This document shows, in pieces, positions 1 through 5,995 of a stretch of 6,912 bases of DNA. The translations under genes were made by a program, and so were the position numbers. Origin of the DNA: Thiotrichales bacterium. GTDB taxonomy: Bacteria > Pseudomonadota > Gammaproteobacteria > UWMA-0217. The notes beneath the pieces were generated by a model. That model did no database searches, was not told where the DNA came from, and saw only the letters and a list, made by a program, of their open reading frames with translations. The DNA lies in assembly GCA_024763135.1 (NCBI GenBank), contig JANTGD010000195.1, positions 1 through 6,912 of the forward strand. Reading direction: 5' to 3'. The first letter of the stretch is position 1; each line of letters begins with the position of its first letter.

Positions 1-92
1 ATCACCATAGGACCACTATGATTCATAAAAACAAAACCACATCTAACTCCTTGATGACTCACTGATACAGACAGTTTGGGCTTGGCGGTGTA
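1..92. other. Non-coding 3' flank of the HAD gene
   Basis: This AT-rich stretch lies downstream of the minus-strand HAD gene and is cut by the window edge. I see no convincing coding frame. It has a short hairpin (CATAG 6-10 with CTATG 16-20) and a 4-bp inverted repeat (61-64 with 72-75). Neither is followed by a T-run on the strand that would matter for the HAD gene, so I do not call a terminator. Its last 20 or so bases resemble the terminal repeat of the mobile elements found later in the window, so much of this stretch may be the inside of another copy. Confidence 0.5.
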
Positions 93-96
93 CTAG
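73..96. repeat. Probable terminal repeat of a fourth element, body outside the window
   Basis: Read on the minus strand from the CTAG at 93-96, the sequence is CTAGTACACCGCCAA. The E1 end is CTAGTACATCGTCAA, so the two differ only by two C/T changes over 15 bases. Right-aligned with the E2 right end, about 17 of 24 positions agree. The CTAG is where an element of this family would have its duplicated TA, and here that TAG is also the stop codon of the HAD gene. The partner repeat would lie roughly 170 bases before the window start, so I cannot confirm a complete element. Confidence 0.42.
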
Positions 97-749
97 TCGC
101 GAAAACTAATGACCGGCCATTGTTGTTCAATCGCGGTTTTACGCAGTTCAGCATCCGGATCTACGGCGACAGGGTGGGTGACTTGCTGAAGCAGGGGGAT
201 GTCGTTATGCGAGTCGCTATAGAAATGGCTTTGCGCTAATAAATGTAGGTCGTCGCCTAACCATTGCTGAAGGCGTGCAACTTTTCCCTGCTGAAAACAG
301 GGTGTTCCCGCAATGCGTCCTGTGAACGCCCCATCGACAAACTCCGGTTCTGTGGCGATGAGGTGTTCGACGCCAAAGGCTTCGGCAATCGGTTTTGTGA
401 CGAAACTGTTCGTTGCAGTAATGATCACGAGGATATCGCCGGCATGACGATGTTCCTCCAGTTTGGCCTGCCCTTTCGGGAGCATGATCGGCCTGATTTT
501 TGTTTCGATGAATTCGGCGCGCCAATCGTGTAATTGCTCCAGAGAGTTTTCTTTGAGTGGGCGGAAAGCGAACGCGGCAAATTCATGAATATCCAGCTGA
601 CCTGCTTGATAGAGGCGATAGAATCGTTGATTGGCGGCTGCATATTCAGCGGCATCGACAACGCCTTTTTCCACCAGAAATTGTCCCCATGCGTAATCGC
701 TATCGCCACCCAATAAGGTATTGTCGAGATCAAATAATGCCAAGCTCAT
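93..749 (-). CDS. HAD superfamily IB hydrolase (phosphoserine phosphatase-like)
   Basis: A 218-residue cytosolic phosphatase of the haloacid dehalogenase superfamily, subfamily IB. The four HAD motifs are visible. Motif I is DLDNTL, with nucleophile Asp7 and acid/base Asp9. Motif II is Thr111 in IITATNS. Motif III is Lys156 in QQGK. Motif IV is SDSHND, with Asp179 and Asp183 as Mg2+ ligands. The helical cap lies between motifs I and II, about residues 20-85, as expected for this class. The substrate cannot be read from the sequence. SerB-like phosphomonoesters are likely, and from memory a Pseudomonas homologue in the same neighbourhood has been reported as a histidinol-phosphate phosphatase. 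The ATG start puts Asp7 at the usual distance, and a GAGGA-like ribosome site lies about 10 bases upstream. The gene is divergent from rppH-ptsP, a known gammaproteobacterial neighbourhood. Its TAG stop lies inside a CTAG that looks like a mobile-element boundary. Confidence 0.9.
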   Translation of the reverse strand: MSLALFDLDNTLLGGDSDYAWGQFLVEKGVVDAAEYAAANQRFYRLYQAGQLDIHEFAAFAFRPLKENSLEQLHDWRAEFIETKIRPIMLPKGQAKLEEHRHAGDILVIITATNSFVTKPIAEAFGVEHLIATEPEFVDGAFTGRIAGTPCFQQGKVARLQQWLGDDLHLLAQSHFYSDSHNDIPLLQQVTHPVAVDPDAELRKTAIEQQWPVISFRD

Positions 750-813
750 TTTAGGTCAGTCCTCAGTCAGGGTTGGATGCGTGGCAGGCAGGCTGGGAGT
801 GTGTTGTCAGAGC

Positions 814-829
814 GCGATTTTGCAATCGC
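814..829. repeat. Perfect 6-bp hairpin upstream of the HAD gene
   Basis: GCGATT (814-819) and AATCGC (824-829) form a perfect inverted repeat around the four-base loop TTGC, about 65 bases upstream of the HAD start codon. It could be an operator half-site pair or a leader hairpin. It has no T-run on either side, so it is not a terminator. No regulator can be named. Confidence 0.3.
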
Positions 830-860
830 TGCATCCACGGTTCCCGGTAAGTCTGCGTAC

Positions 861-1130
861 TAGTACATCGTCAACACGATATTGGCGGCTACAGAGCATC
901 CCAAATTCGTCAATGCAAGGCGCGTCCCGCAGGAAAGGGTTGCTCCCTTTTCAAGGGGCGCAACGCCGCAGTGGCGGATTCGGGGTGCTCCCGGAGGGCG
1001 AGCCGGAAAGCGGCCATCCGGGGTGTTGCGCTCGCCTGAATTGGCGACGGCCAGTCCTGCGCTCGCGCGCCTACCGGCTGACCGCTTTCCGGCTCGCTGT
1101 AGCCGCCAATATCGTATTGACGATGTACTA
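861..1130 (-). mobile_element. MITE-like element E1 (266 bp plus TA duplications)
   Basis: A non-coding element between the divergent HAD and rppH genes. Terminal inverted repeats at 860-894 and 1097-1131 match at 34 of 35 positions and begin CTAGTACATCGTCAA. TA at 861-862 and 1129-1130 fits a duplicated target within a CTAG site. Inside are two inverted-repeat arms. The arm next to the right end pairs 998-1013 with 1082-1097 (perfect over 16 bases, core GAGCCGGAAAGCGG). The arm next to the left end pairs roughly 894-910 with 980-996, imperfectly, and encloses a hairpin at 939-964 (GTTGC with GCAAC). Read on the minus strand it is colinear with E2: 915-969 aligns without gaps to 5886-5940, at about 40 of 55 identities by eye and at identical offsets. 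Open frames across it look like chance translations of GC-rich repeats. No transposase is encoded, so movement would need one supplied in trans. Confidence 0.85.
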
Positions 1131-1131
1131 G

Positions 1132-1226
1132 GCAGCGGGTGAAAGTATACAGGATGTGGTTGTTTGCTGGATCCTTCAGCATGTGGAAGAATAATCCGGT
1201 ACGCAGACGGAGTGGTGGAAGGCAAG
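1132..1226 (+). promoter_or_regulatory. Leader of rppH-ptsP with possible -10 box
   Basis: These 95 bases separate E1 from the rppH start, so any promoter directly upstream must be here or inside the element. The best -10 match is AATAAT at 1190-1195, five of six against TATAAT, but no good -35 box lies 16-18 bases upstream. TATACA at 1146-1151 is a weaker alternative. I am unsure which, if either, is used. Confidence 0.25.
1217..1222 (+). promoter_or_regulatory. Ribosome binding site that fixes the rppH GTG start
   Basis: GGAAGG lies four bases before the GTG at 1227. The frame stays open upstream to a TTG at 1164, but those 21 extra residues match nothing in the RppH family, while the protein from 1227 begins MIDAEGYRPNVG, the usual RppH start. 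The ribosome site and the family N-terminus therefore agree on GTG. Confidence 0.7.
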
Positions 1227-1721
1227 GTGATCGATGCAGAGGGCTATAGACCGAATGTTGGCATAATTTTAGCCAATGCCCGTGGACAGGTGTTTTGGGC
1301 AAAGCGAATCGGTCAGGAGGCATGGCAGTTTCCTCAGGGTGGTATCCGCGAAAGCGAGTCGCCCGAAGAAGCGATGTATCGAGAACTGGAAGAGGAGGTC
1401 GGGCTGCGTGCAAATCAGGTTCGAGTGATCGCATCGACGCGTCGCTGGCTGCGCTATCGTCTCCCTGACCATCTACTCCGACGCCACTCTCATCCTCTGT
1501 GCATTGGACAGAAGCAACGCTGGTTTCTGCTACGGATGGAGTGTGGGGAGAACGAGGTCTGTTTTGATCGTACCGGCCATCCAGAATTTGATGGCTGGAA
1601 ATGGGTCGATTATTGGTATCCGTTGGACGAGGTGGTGTTTTTCAAGCGTAAAGTCTATCGACAGGCATTACACGAACTCGCCCCGAATCTAAAGCGGCTC
1701 CGTCAAGACCACAATGGCTAA
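1227..1721 (+). CDS. rppH: RNA pyrophosphohydrolase RppH (Nudix)
   Basis: RppH converts 5'-triphosphate or diphosphate ends of mRNA to monophosphate in the cytoplasm, which opens the transcript to RNase E and starts decay. The protein has 164 residues from the GTG start, within the usual family range of about 160-176. It opens with the family signature YRPNVGIIL. The Nudix box runs from Gly38 to Leu60 as GGIRESESPEEAMYRELEEE followed by VGL, which fits G-x5-E-x7-REUxEExGU exactly. Metal-binding glutamates Glu53, Glu56 and Glu57 fall at the E. coli numbering. The upstream WAKR and EAWQFPQGG segments are also typical of RppH rather than of generic Nudix hydrolases. The stop codon is 23 bases before ptsP, with no terminator between, so the two form an operon as in other gammaproteobacteria. 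Confidence 0.95.
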   Translation: MIDAEGYRPNVGIILANARGQVFWAKRIGQEAWQFPQGGIRESESPEEAMYRELEEEVGLRANQVRVIASTRRWLRYRLPDHLLRRHSHPLCIGQKQRWFLLRMECGENEVCFDRTGHPEFDGWKWVDYWYPLDEVVFFKRKVYRQALHELAPNLKRLRQDHNG

Positions 1722-1744
1722 CGGGTGGTGACAGTGGAACCGCG

Positions 1745-4015
1745 ATGCTTCCGGTACTAAGACGTATTGTTCAGGAAGTCAATGCGGCCGAAGATTTGGG
1801 GCACGCGCTGAAAATCATCGTTGCCCGTGTTAAAGAAACCCTCGAAGCGGATGTCTGCTCCGTTTACCTCAATCTGCCGGGATCCGATCAGTTGTCATTG
1901 TTGGCGACGGATGGCTTGCAGCCAGAAGCCGTCGGTCGCGTTCACCTCTCGTACAACGAGGGGCTCGTTGGCTTGGTGGCGCAACGTGCCGAGCCCATTA
2001 ATCTGAGTGAAGCGCATAGTCATGAGCGCTTCAAGTATTTTCCCGAAACCGGGGAAGAGCGGTTCCATGCTTTTCTGGGTGTCCCTATTCTGCACTACCG
2101 TCGCGTCTTGGGCGTGGTTGTTGTTCAGCATGCAGCGCCGCGACGTTTCGAAGAAGATCACGAAGCGTTTTTGGTGACCCTGGCGGCCCAGCTTGCCGGA
2201 GCAATTGTGAGTGCCGAAATCACCGGTGAATTGCTGGCATTCAATCCTTCACCGGGGCGTGCCGCTGCGCGGGTCACAGGCATTGCCGGAGCACCGGGTA
2301 TTGGCATTGGCCGAGCCTTGGTGTGTTTCCCCGAAAAAGACCTCTTTGCGGTGCCTGACCGCGTAGCGCAGGATGTGCCTAAAGAAATCGAGCGGTTCAG
2401 AGCCGCTGTGGAACGAGTCCAGACCGATTTGCTGGCCATCAAGGAAAGGATGGGGTCATTACTGCCAGCTGAAGATCGCATGTTATTCGACGCTTACATG
2501 TTGATACTTTCGAGTGAAACGCTCAATCGGGGTACCATCGATCGCATTCGCCAGGGGACGTGGGCAGCAGGGGCATTACGCCAGACAATCGAGCAGTCAG
2601 TGGCCGACTTTCAGGGTATGGAGAATGATTACCTCAAAGAGCGAGCCAGCGATCTGAAGGATCTTGGGCAACGGATTCTCCAGCAGATCCTGCGCACTGA
2701 GCAGAACCCCAAGCAAAGTTTTCCTGCCAACACGATACTCATCGGTCATGAATTGGCTGCAACCCATCTTGCTGATGTCCCCCTTGAGCATCTGGCTGGA
2801 TTGATCTGTACAAGTGGTTCTGCGTCTTCCCATGTGGCGATATTGGCCCGGGCTCTGGGCGTGCCGACTGTCATGGGCGCAGAGAGTCTGCCAGTGACGC
2901 GCTTGGACGGCAGAGAAGTGATTGTCGATGGGTATGAAGGGCAAATCATTTTACAACCGGGTGATGAAGTCCGGGCCGAGTTCGCTCGCCTTGCCCAAGA
3001 AGAGAAAGAACTGGATAAATCGCTGCTGAGCAGCACTCAGGGAGATGCAATTACGCCCGATGGGGTGCGTATTTCTGTGATGGTCAACAGTGGTTTAATG
3101 GCTGACTTTTTAAGCGAAAAAACCATTGCGGCCGACGGGATTGGATTGTATCGCACCGAGTTTCCATTCATGGTGCGGGAGCGTTTTCCGGGAGAGGATG
3201 AACAGGCACGAATCTATGCGCGGGTACTGGACCTTTTCCCACAAAAACCTGTCACTTTGCGGACTTTGGATGTGGGCGGTGATAAACCTCTGAGTTATTT
3301 TCCAATCGAGGAGGATAATCCGTTTCTAGGTTATCGCGGTATTCGGATTTCCCTGGATCATCCGGAAATTTTCTTGGTGCAGCTACGCGCGATGCTCAAA
3401 GCGAGCCGACGTCATGGCAATCTGCAAATCCTGTTTCCCATGATTGGTTCCGTCATGGAATTAGAAGAGGCATTGAGTCTTTTAGAGCGCGCTAAAACTG
3501 AACTGTTTGATGAGGGTATCACCGTCCCTACCCCGAAGGTGGGGGCAATGATCGAAGTGCCTGCGGCGATCTACCTCACGGAACATCTTGCGGCGAAGGT
3601 TGATTTCATCAGTGTTGGCACCAATGACTTGGTGCAATATGTGCTGGCGGTAGACCGGAATAATGCCCGGGTCGCGAGTCTTTACAATGATAAGCACCCC
3701 GCCGTGCTGTGCGCGCTCAAAATGATCGTAGAAGGTGCGCACAGGCAGGGGCGCAGCGTATCAATCTGTGGTGAGATGGCCAGTGATCCTGTCTCGATCC
3801 CTTTGCTTTTAGGGGTCGGTGTGGATAGTCTGAGCGTCAGTCTAGCCAGTCTGCCACGCGTCAAACACACAATTCATCATTTCTCCTGCGATACTGCGCG
3901 CGATTTATTCAATCATGCACTCAAAATTGATGACCCACGAGAAATTGCACATCTTTTGGAAGCCGCGATGGTGGCGCATGGTTTGGGGGCGCTGGTAAGG
4001 GCAGGGAAGAGCTAA
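1745..4015 (+). CDS. ptsP: Phosphoenolpyruvate-protein phosphotransferase PtsP (enzyme I-Ntr)
   Basis: First enzyme of the nitrogen phosphotransferase relay. It takes phosphate from phosphoenolpyruvate onto its own histidine and passes it to NPr and then EIIA-Ntr, a regulatory rather than sugar-transporting chain. The protein has 756 residues, close to the 748-759 of known PtsP proteins. A GAF domain covers about residues 15-155 and separates PtsP from ordinary enzyme I. The enzyme I N-terminal region follows from about 170. The phosphorylated histidine is His363 in GSASSHVAILARALGVPTVM. The TIM-barrel C-terminal domain has Arg470 in GLYRTEF, then RTLDVGGDKP, NPFLGYRGIR and GTNDLVQY. The catalytic cysteine is Cys675 in CGEMASDP. 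All key residues are present, so it should be active. The ATG start follows a weak TGGA site by six bases and gives the family N-terminus (LRRIVQEVNAAEDL). The NPr and EIIA-Ntr partners are not in the window. Confidence 0.97.
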   Translation: MLPVLRRIVQEVNAAEDLGHALKIIVARVKETLEADVCSVYLNLPGSDQLSLLATDGLQPEAVGRVHLSYNEGLVGLVAQRAEPINLSEAHSHERFKYFPETGEERFHAFLGVPILHYRRVLGVVVVQHAAPRRFEEDHEAFLVTLAAQLAGAIVSAEITGELLAFNPSPGRAAARVTGIAGAPGIGIGRALVCFPEKDLFAVPDRVAQDVPKEIERFRAAVERVQTDLLAIKERMGSLLPAEDRMLFDAYMLILSSETLNRGTIDRIRQGTWAAGALRQTIEQSVADFQGMENDYLKERASDLKDLGQRILQQILRTEQNPKQSFPANTILIGHELAATHLADVPLEHLAGLICTSGSASSHVAILARALGVPTVMGAESLPVTRLDGREVIVDGYEGQIILQPGDEVRAEFARLAQEEKELDKSLLSSTQGDAITPDGVRISVMVNSGLMADFLSEKTIAADGIGLYRTEFPFMVRERFPGEDEQARIYARVLDLFPQKPVTLRTLDVGGDKPLSYFPIEEDNPFLGYRGIRISLDHPEIFLVQLRAMLKASRRHGNLQILFPMIGSVMELEEALSLLERAKTELFDEGITVPTPKVGAMIEVPAAIYLTEHLAAKVDFISVGTNDLVQYVLAVDRNNARVASLYNDKHPAVLCALKMIVEGAHRQGRSVSICGEMASDPVSIPLLLGVGVDSLSVSLASLPRVKHTIHHFSCDTARDLFNHALKIDDPREIAHLLEAAMVAHGLGALVRAGKS

Positions 4016-4280
4016 CGGGTTGTTGAAAAAGCCTCAGGCAGCGCCATCCTGCGTTACCCGTTGTTATACTGAGAGCTATTGTTCTCGAACAGTCTTCTCA
4101 GCCAGGCATTTTTTGAACCCCAATAGGCCAGCTAAGCATGAGATCGCAGAGACTTCCCGACCATTTGGTCTCATCAGTTTAGCCGGTTTTGCGCGCTTGG
4201 ACCTTCATGTCTTACCGCTTTTATCCTGGGACATTACGTAAGACCGACGCCTTTGGTGTAGAATGACCGGCCAACGTGAC
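4016..4280. other. Intergenic stretch after ptsP, no gene seen
   Basis: These 265 bases hold no convincing coding region; the frames that stay open use rare starts and have no recognisable domain. An imperfect inverted repeat pairs 4017-4039 with 4101-4121, the right half containing six T's at 4109-4114. A shorter one pairs CTGAGA (4069-4074) with TCTCAG (4096-4101). The T-run after paired sequence could end ptsP transcription, but it is not a clean intrinsic terminator. The left half begins GGGTTGTTGAAAAAG, which resembles the ends of some insertion sequences, though I cannot identify one. Confidence 0.5.
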
Positions 4281-4541
4281 TAAGACAATCCATAAGTAAA
4301 GTCTCATACCAAGCGCCTCGGATGATTCGGGTGAAGGCATGTCTCGCCGGCACTGGTCCAATCCTTGCCAAGCGGCGCAACCCCGAGCAATAACATCTGA
4401 GGCGCTTCCTAAAGCCGGGGCTTTGGTTAACCATCTACGCTGGCGCGCCGGCTTGACATAAGAGTGGCAATGTCTGGACTGGCGCCTTCTGTCTGAGTTT
4501 CCAAAGATCCGTTGAATGAGGCTTTACTATGGATTGTCTTA
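4281..4541 (+). mobile_element. MITE-like element E3 (257 bp plus TA duplications)
   Basis: A non-coding element between ptsP and apbC. Terminal inverted repeats at 4280-4306 and 4517-4542 begin CTAAGACAATCC and differ by one base and one missing base over 27. TA at 4281-4282 and 4540-4541, flanked by C and G, means the empty site would read CTAG, as for E1 and E2. Arm 1 pairs 4311-4324 with 4394-4407 (AAGCGCCTCGGATG, 13 of 14). Arm 2 is weaker and pairs CTTTGG (4421-4426) with CCAAAG (4501-4506) and GGCGC (4442-4446) with GCGCC (4482-4486). A tight hairpin sits at 4411-4424. The block 4362-4387 matches 5812-5837 of E2 at 20 of 26 positions, including TCCTTG, CAAGC, GCAAC and GAG. Its terminal sequence differs from those of E1 and E2, so it is a diverged branch of the family. 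Confidence 0.78.
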
Positions 4542-4579
4542 GTAAATGGTGCGGCATCAATGCCTGCCATGTGCTGTAA

Positions 4580-4588
4580 TGTTATGAT
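4580..4588 (+). promoter_or_regulatory. Extended -10 promoter for apbC
   Basis: TGTTATGAT at 4580-4588 fits an extended -10 element (TG-n-TATAAT with one change). It lies in an AT-rich stretch just before apbC, and transcription would begin near 4595, leaving a leader of about 25 bases. No good -35 box is present, which extended -10 promoters tolerate. It lies outside E3, so the insertion leaves it intact. A GGAG ribosome site at 4606-4609 is 11 bases before the start codon, a little far. Confidence 0.45.
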
Positions 4589-4620
4589 AAATAAAGAAAT
4601 ATTGTGGAGATGATTGAGTC

Positions 4621-5712
4621 ATGGCCGAAATTTCCAAGGCAACGATAGAAGCTGCATTGTCAGGTATTCAGGATCCGTATCTTGAAAAAGACGTGGTGTC
4701 AGCTCACGAAGTCAAATCAATTGACATAGAGGGATCGCACGTTTCGGTGCATTTGCAACTGGGTTACCCGGCAAAAGGGTTTGCAGAAGCGTTTGCTAAA
4801 CAAATCAAAGATGTGCTGGAAGCACTCGATGGTGTGGAGCAGGCCGATGTTACGGTCGAATGGAAGATTGTCAGCCATGCTGTACAGAAAAATCTCAGTC
4901 CACTACCTAATGTGAAAAATATTATAGCCGTCGCGTCTGGAAAGGGGGGCGTGGGGAAATCCACTACCTCCGTCAATCTCGCGCTTGCACTTGCGGCCGA
5001 GGGGGCTAAGGTTGGGATTCTTGATGCAGATATTTATGGTCCCAGCCAGCCGCGTATGCTGGGGATTAGTGGGCAGCCGCAGTCTGAGGATGGCAATTCT
5101 CTGGAGCCGATGGAAAATTTCGGTATTCAGGCTATGTCCATCGGATTTCTCATCGAAGAAGACACACCCATGATCTGGCGTGGGCCAATGGTCACACAAG
5201 CGCTGGAACAATTGCTCTCCGACACAAAATGGAAGGACCTGGATTATTTGATCATTGATATGCCTCCGGGTACGGGTGACACTCAGCTGACATTGTCGCA
5301 AAAGATTCCCGTCAGTGGTGCTGTGATTGTCACAACACCTCAGGATATTGCTTTATTAGATGCCCGTAAGGGGCTGAAAATGTTCGAAAAGGTTGAGGTT
5401 GCCGTGCTCGGGATTATTGAGAACATGAGCACCCACATCTGCTCACAATGCGGCCATGAAGAACATATTTTTGGCGCTGGGGGAGGCGAGCGCATGGCAG
5501 AAGAACATGGCGTGGATCTGTTGGGATCGCTGCCACTCGATATTTCTATTCGGGAGCAGGTTGACAGTGGTCATCCTACGGTAGTAGCGGATCCCGAAGG
5601 GCGTATTGCCGAGGTGTATCGCGATATTGCCAGGCGTACGGCAGCGAAGCTCGCGGCTCAAGCGAAAGACTATAAAGCAAAATTCCCTAAGATTGTAATT
5701 CAAAATAATTAG
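4621..5712 (+). CDS. apbC: Iron-sulfur cluster carrier ATPase ApbC (Mrp, NBP35 family)
   Basis: A cytosolic P-loop ATPase that binds a 4Fe-4S cluster and delivers it to apoproteins. The protein has 363 residues, a full-length Mrp. The N-terminal MIP18/DUF59 domain covers about residues 5-85, with the IQDPYLEKDVV motif. A linker leads to the ATPase domain, which starts with the deviant Walker A motif GKGGVGKST (107-115, Lys108 as signature lysine and Lys113 in the P-loop). DADIYGPSQPRM begins at Asp135 and DMPPGTGD at Asp213. The C-terminal CxxC pair that bridges the cluster is Cys274 and Cys277 in CSQCGHEE. All key residues are present. In Pseudomonas-like genomes mrp lies next to dcd, often with metG on its other side. 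Here dcd follows, but 619 bases away, and metG is replaced by the ptsP locus. The ATG start gives the family N-terminus. E2 begins 12 bases after its stop codon. Confidence 0.96.
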   Translation: MAEISKATIEAALSGIQDPYLEKDVVSAHEVKSIDIEGSHVSVHLQLGYPAKGFAEAFAKQIKDVLEALDGVEQADVTVEWKIVSHAVQKNLSPLPNVKNIIAVASGKGGVGKSTTSVNLALALAAEGAKVGILDADIYGPSQPRMLGISGQPQSEDGNSLEPMENFGIQAMSIGFLIEEDTPMIWRGPMVTQALEQLLSDTKWKDLDYLIIDMPPGTGDTQLTLSQKIPVSGAVIVTTPQDIALLDARKGLKMFEKVEVAVLGIIENMSTHICSQCGHEEHIFGAGGGERMAEEHGVDLLGSLPLDISIREQVDSGHPTVVADPEGRIAEVYRDIARRTAAKLAAQAKDYKAKFPKIVIQNN

Positions 5713-5724
5713 CTTGCGTGCTCC

Positions 5725-5994
5725 TAGTACATCGTCCAGTTTAAGATGAAGGACTCAGCGCTTTTGTGATGCTGCGCATTAAGGTGCAGTGCGCAGGCGA
5801 TGGCAGCAGCGTCCTTGGCAAGCACTGCAACACGGAGGCGCGGCATCACAGAAGCGCCCGAAGGGTTGCCCTGTCAGCATTCCTGGCGGTGTTGCACGCC
5901 TTAGTAAGGGAACAACCATTCCCAGCGAGGTGCGCCTACCCAGGAAGGCAGACAGGACAACTGTTTCCGTCATTTTAGACTGGACGATGTACCA
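5725..5994 (+). mobile_element. MITE-like element E2 (266 bp plus TA-type duplications)
   Basis: A non-coding element just after the apbC stop. Terminal inverted repeats at 5724-5753 and 5966-5995 match at 26 of 30 positions and share CTAGTACATCGTC with E1. The left target copy is TA (5725-5726); the right reads CA (5993-5994), best explained by one base change. The core from 5727 to 5992 is 266 bp, the same length as E1. Arm 1 pairs 5758-5777 with 5838-5857 (18 of 20) and encloses TGCAGTGC (5785-5792) with GCACTGCA (5822-5829). Arm 2 pairs 5865-5886 with 5940-5961 (18 of 22) and encloses GGGAA (5908-5912) with TTCCC (5919-5923). The blocks shared with E1 and E3 lie at the same offsets. If transcribed with apbC, it would form a large folded 3' tail. 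It encodes no transposase. Confidence 0.85.
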
Positions 5995-5995
5995 G

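Noticed and set aside
1117..1122. Outward-facing TTGACG in the right end of E1 (and its mirror at 869-874) as a -35 box driving the flanking genes
   Set aside because: No acceptable -10 box lies 16-18 bases downstream on either side (TGAAAG and CTTACC are the candidates), so I do not call promoters from it.
1164..1226. TTG at 1164 as the rppH start
   Set aside because: It adds 21 residues unlike the RppH family and has no ribosome site. The GTG at 1227 has GGAAGG upstream and gives the family N-terminus.
860..1434. Open frames across E1 on both strands, up to 174 codons
   Set aside because: They run across the GC-rich inverted repeats and into rppH in the wrong frame, show no domain or family resemblance, and have no ribosome sites.
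4020..4241. 73-codon open frame after ptsP
   Set aside because: It begins with TTG two codons after the ptsP stop, overlaps an inverted repeat, and has no recognisable motif or composition typical of a protein.
4453..4458. TTGACA inside E3 as a -35 box for apbC
   Set aside because: The following 15-19 bases lead to GGACTG or TGGACT, not a -10 box, and it is over 160 bases from apbC.
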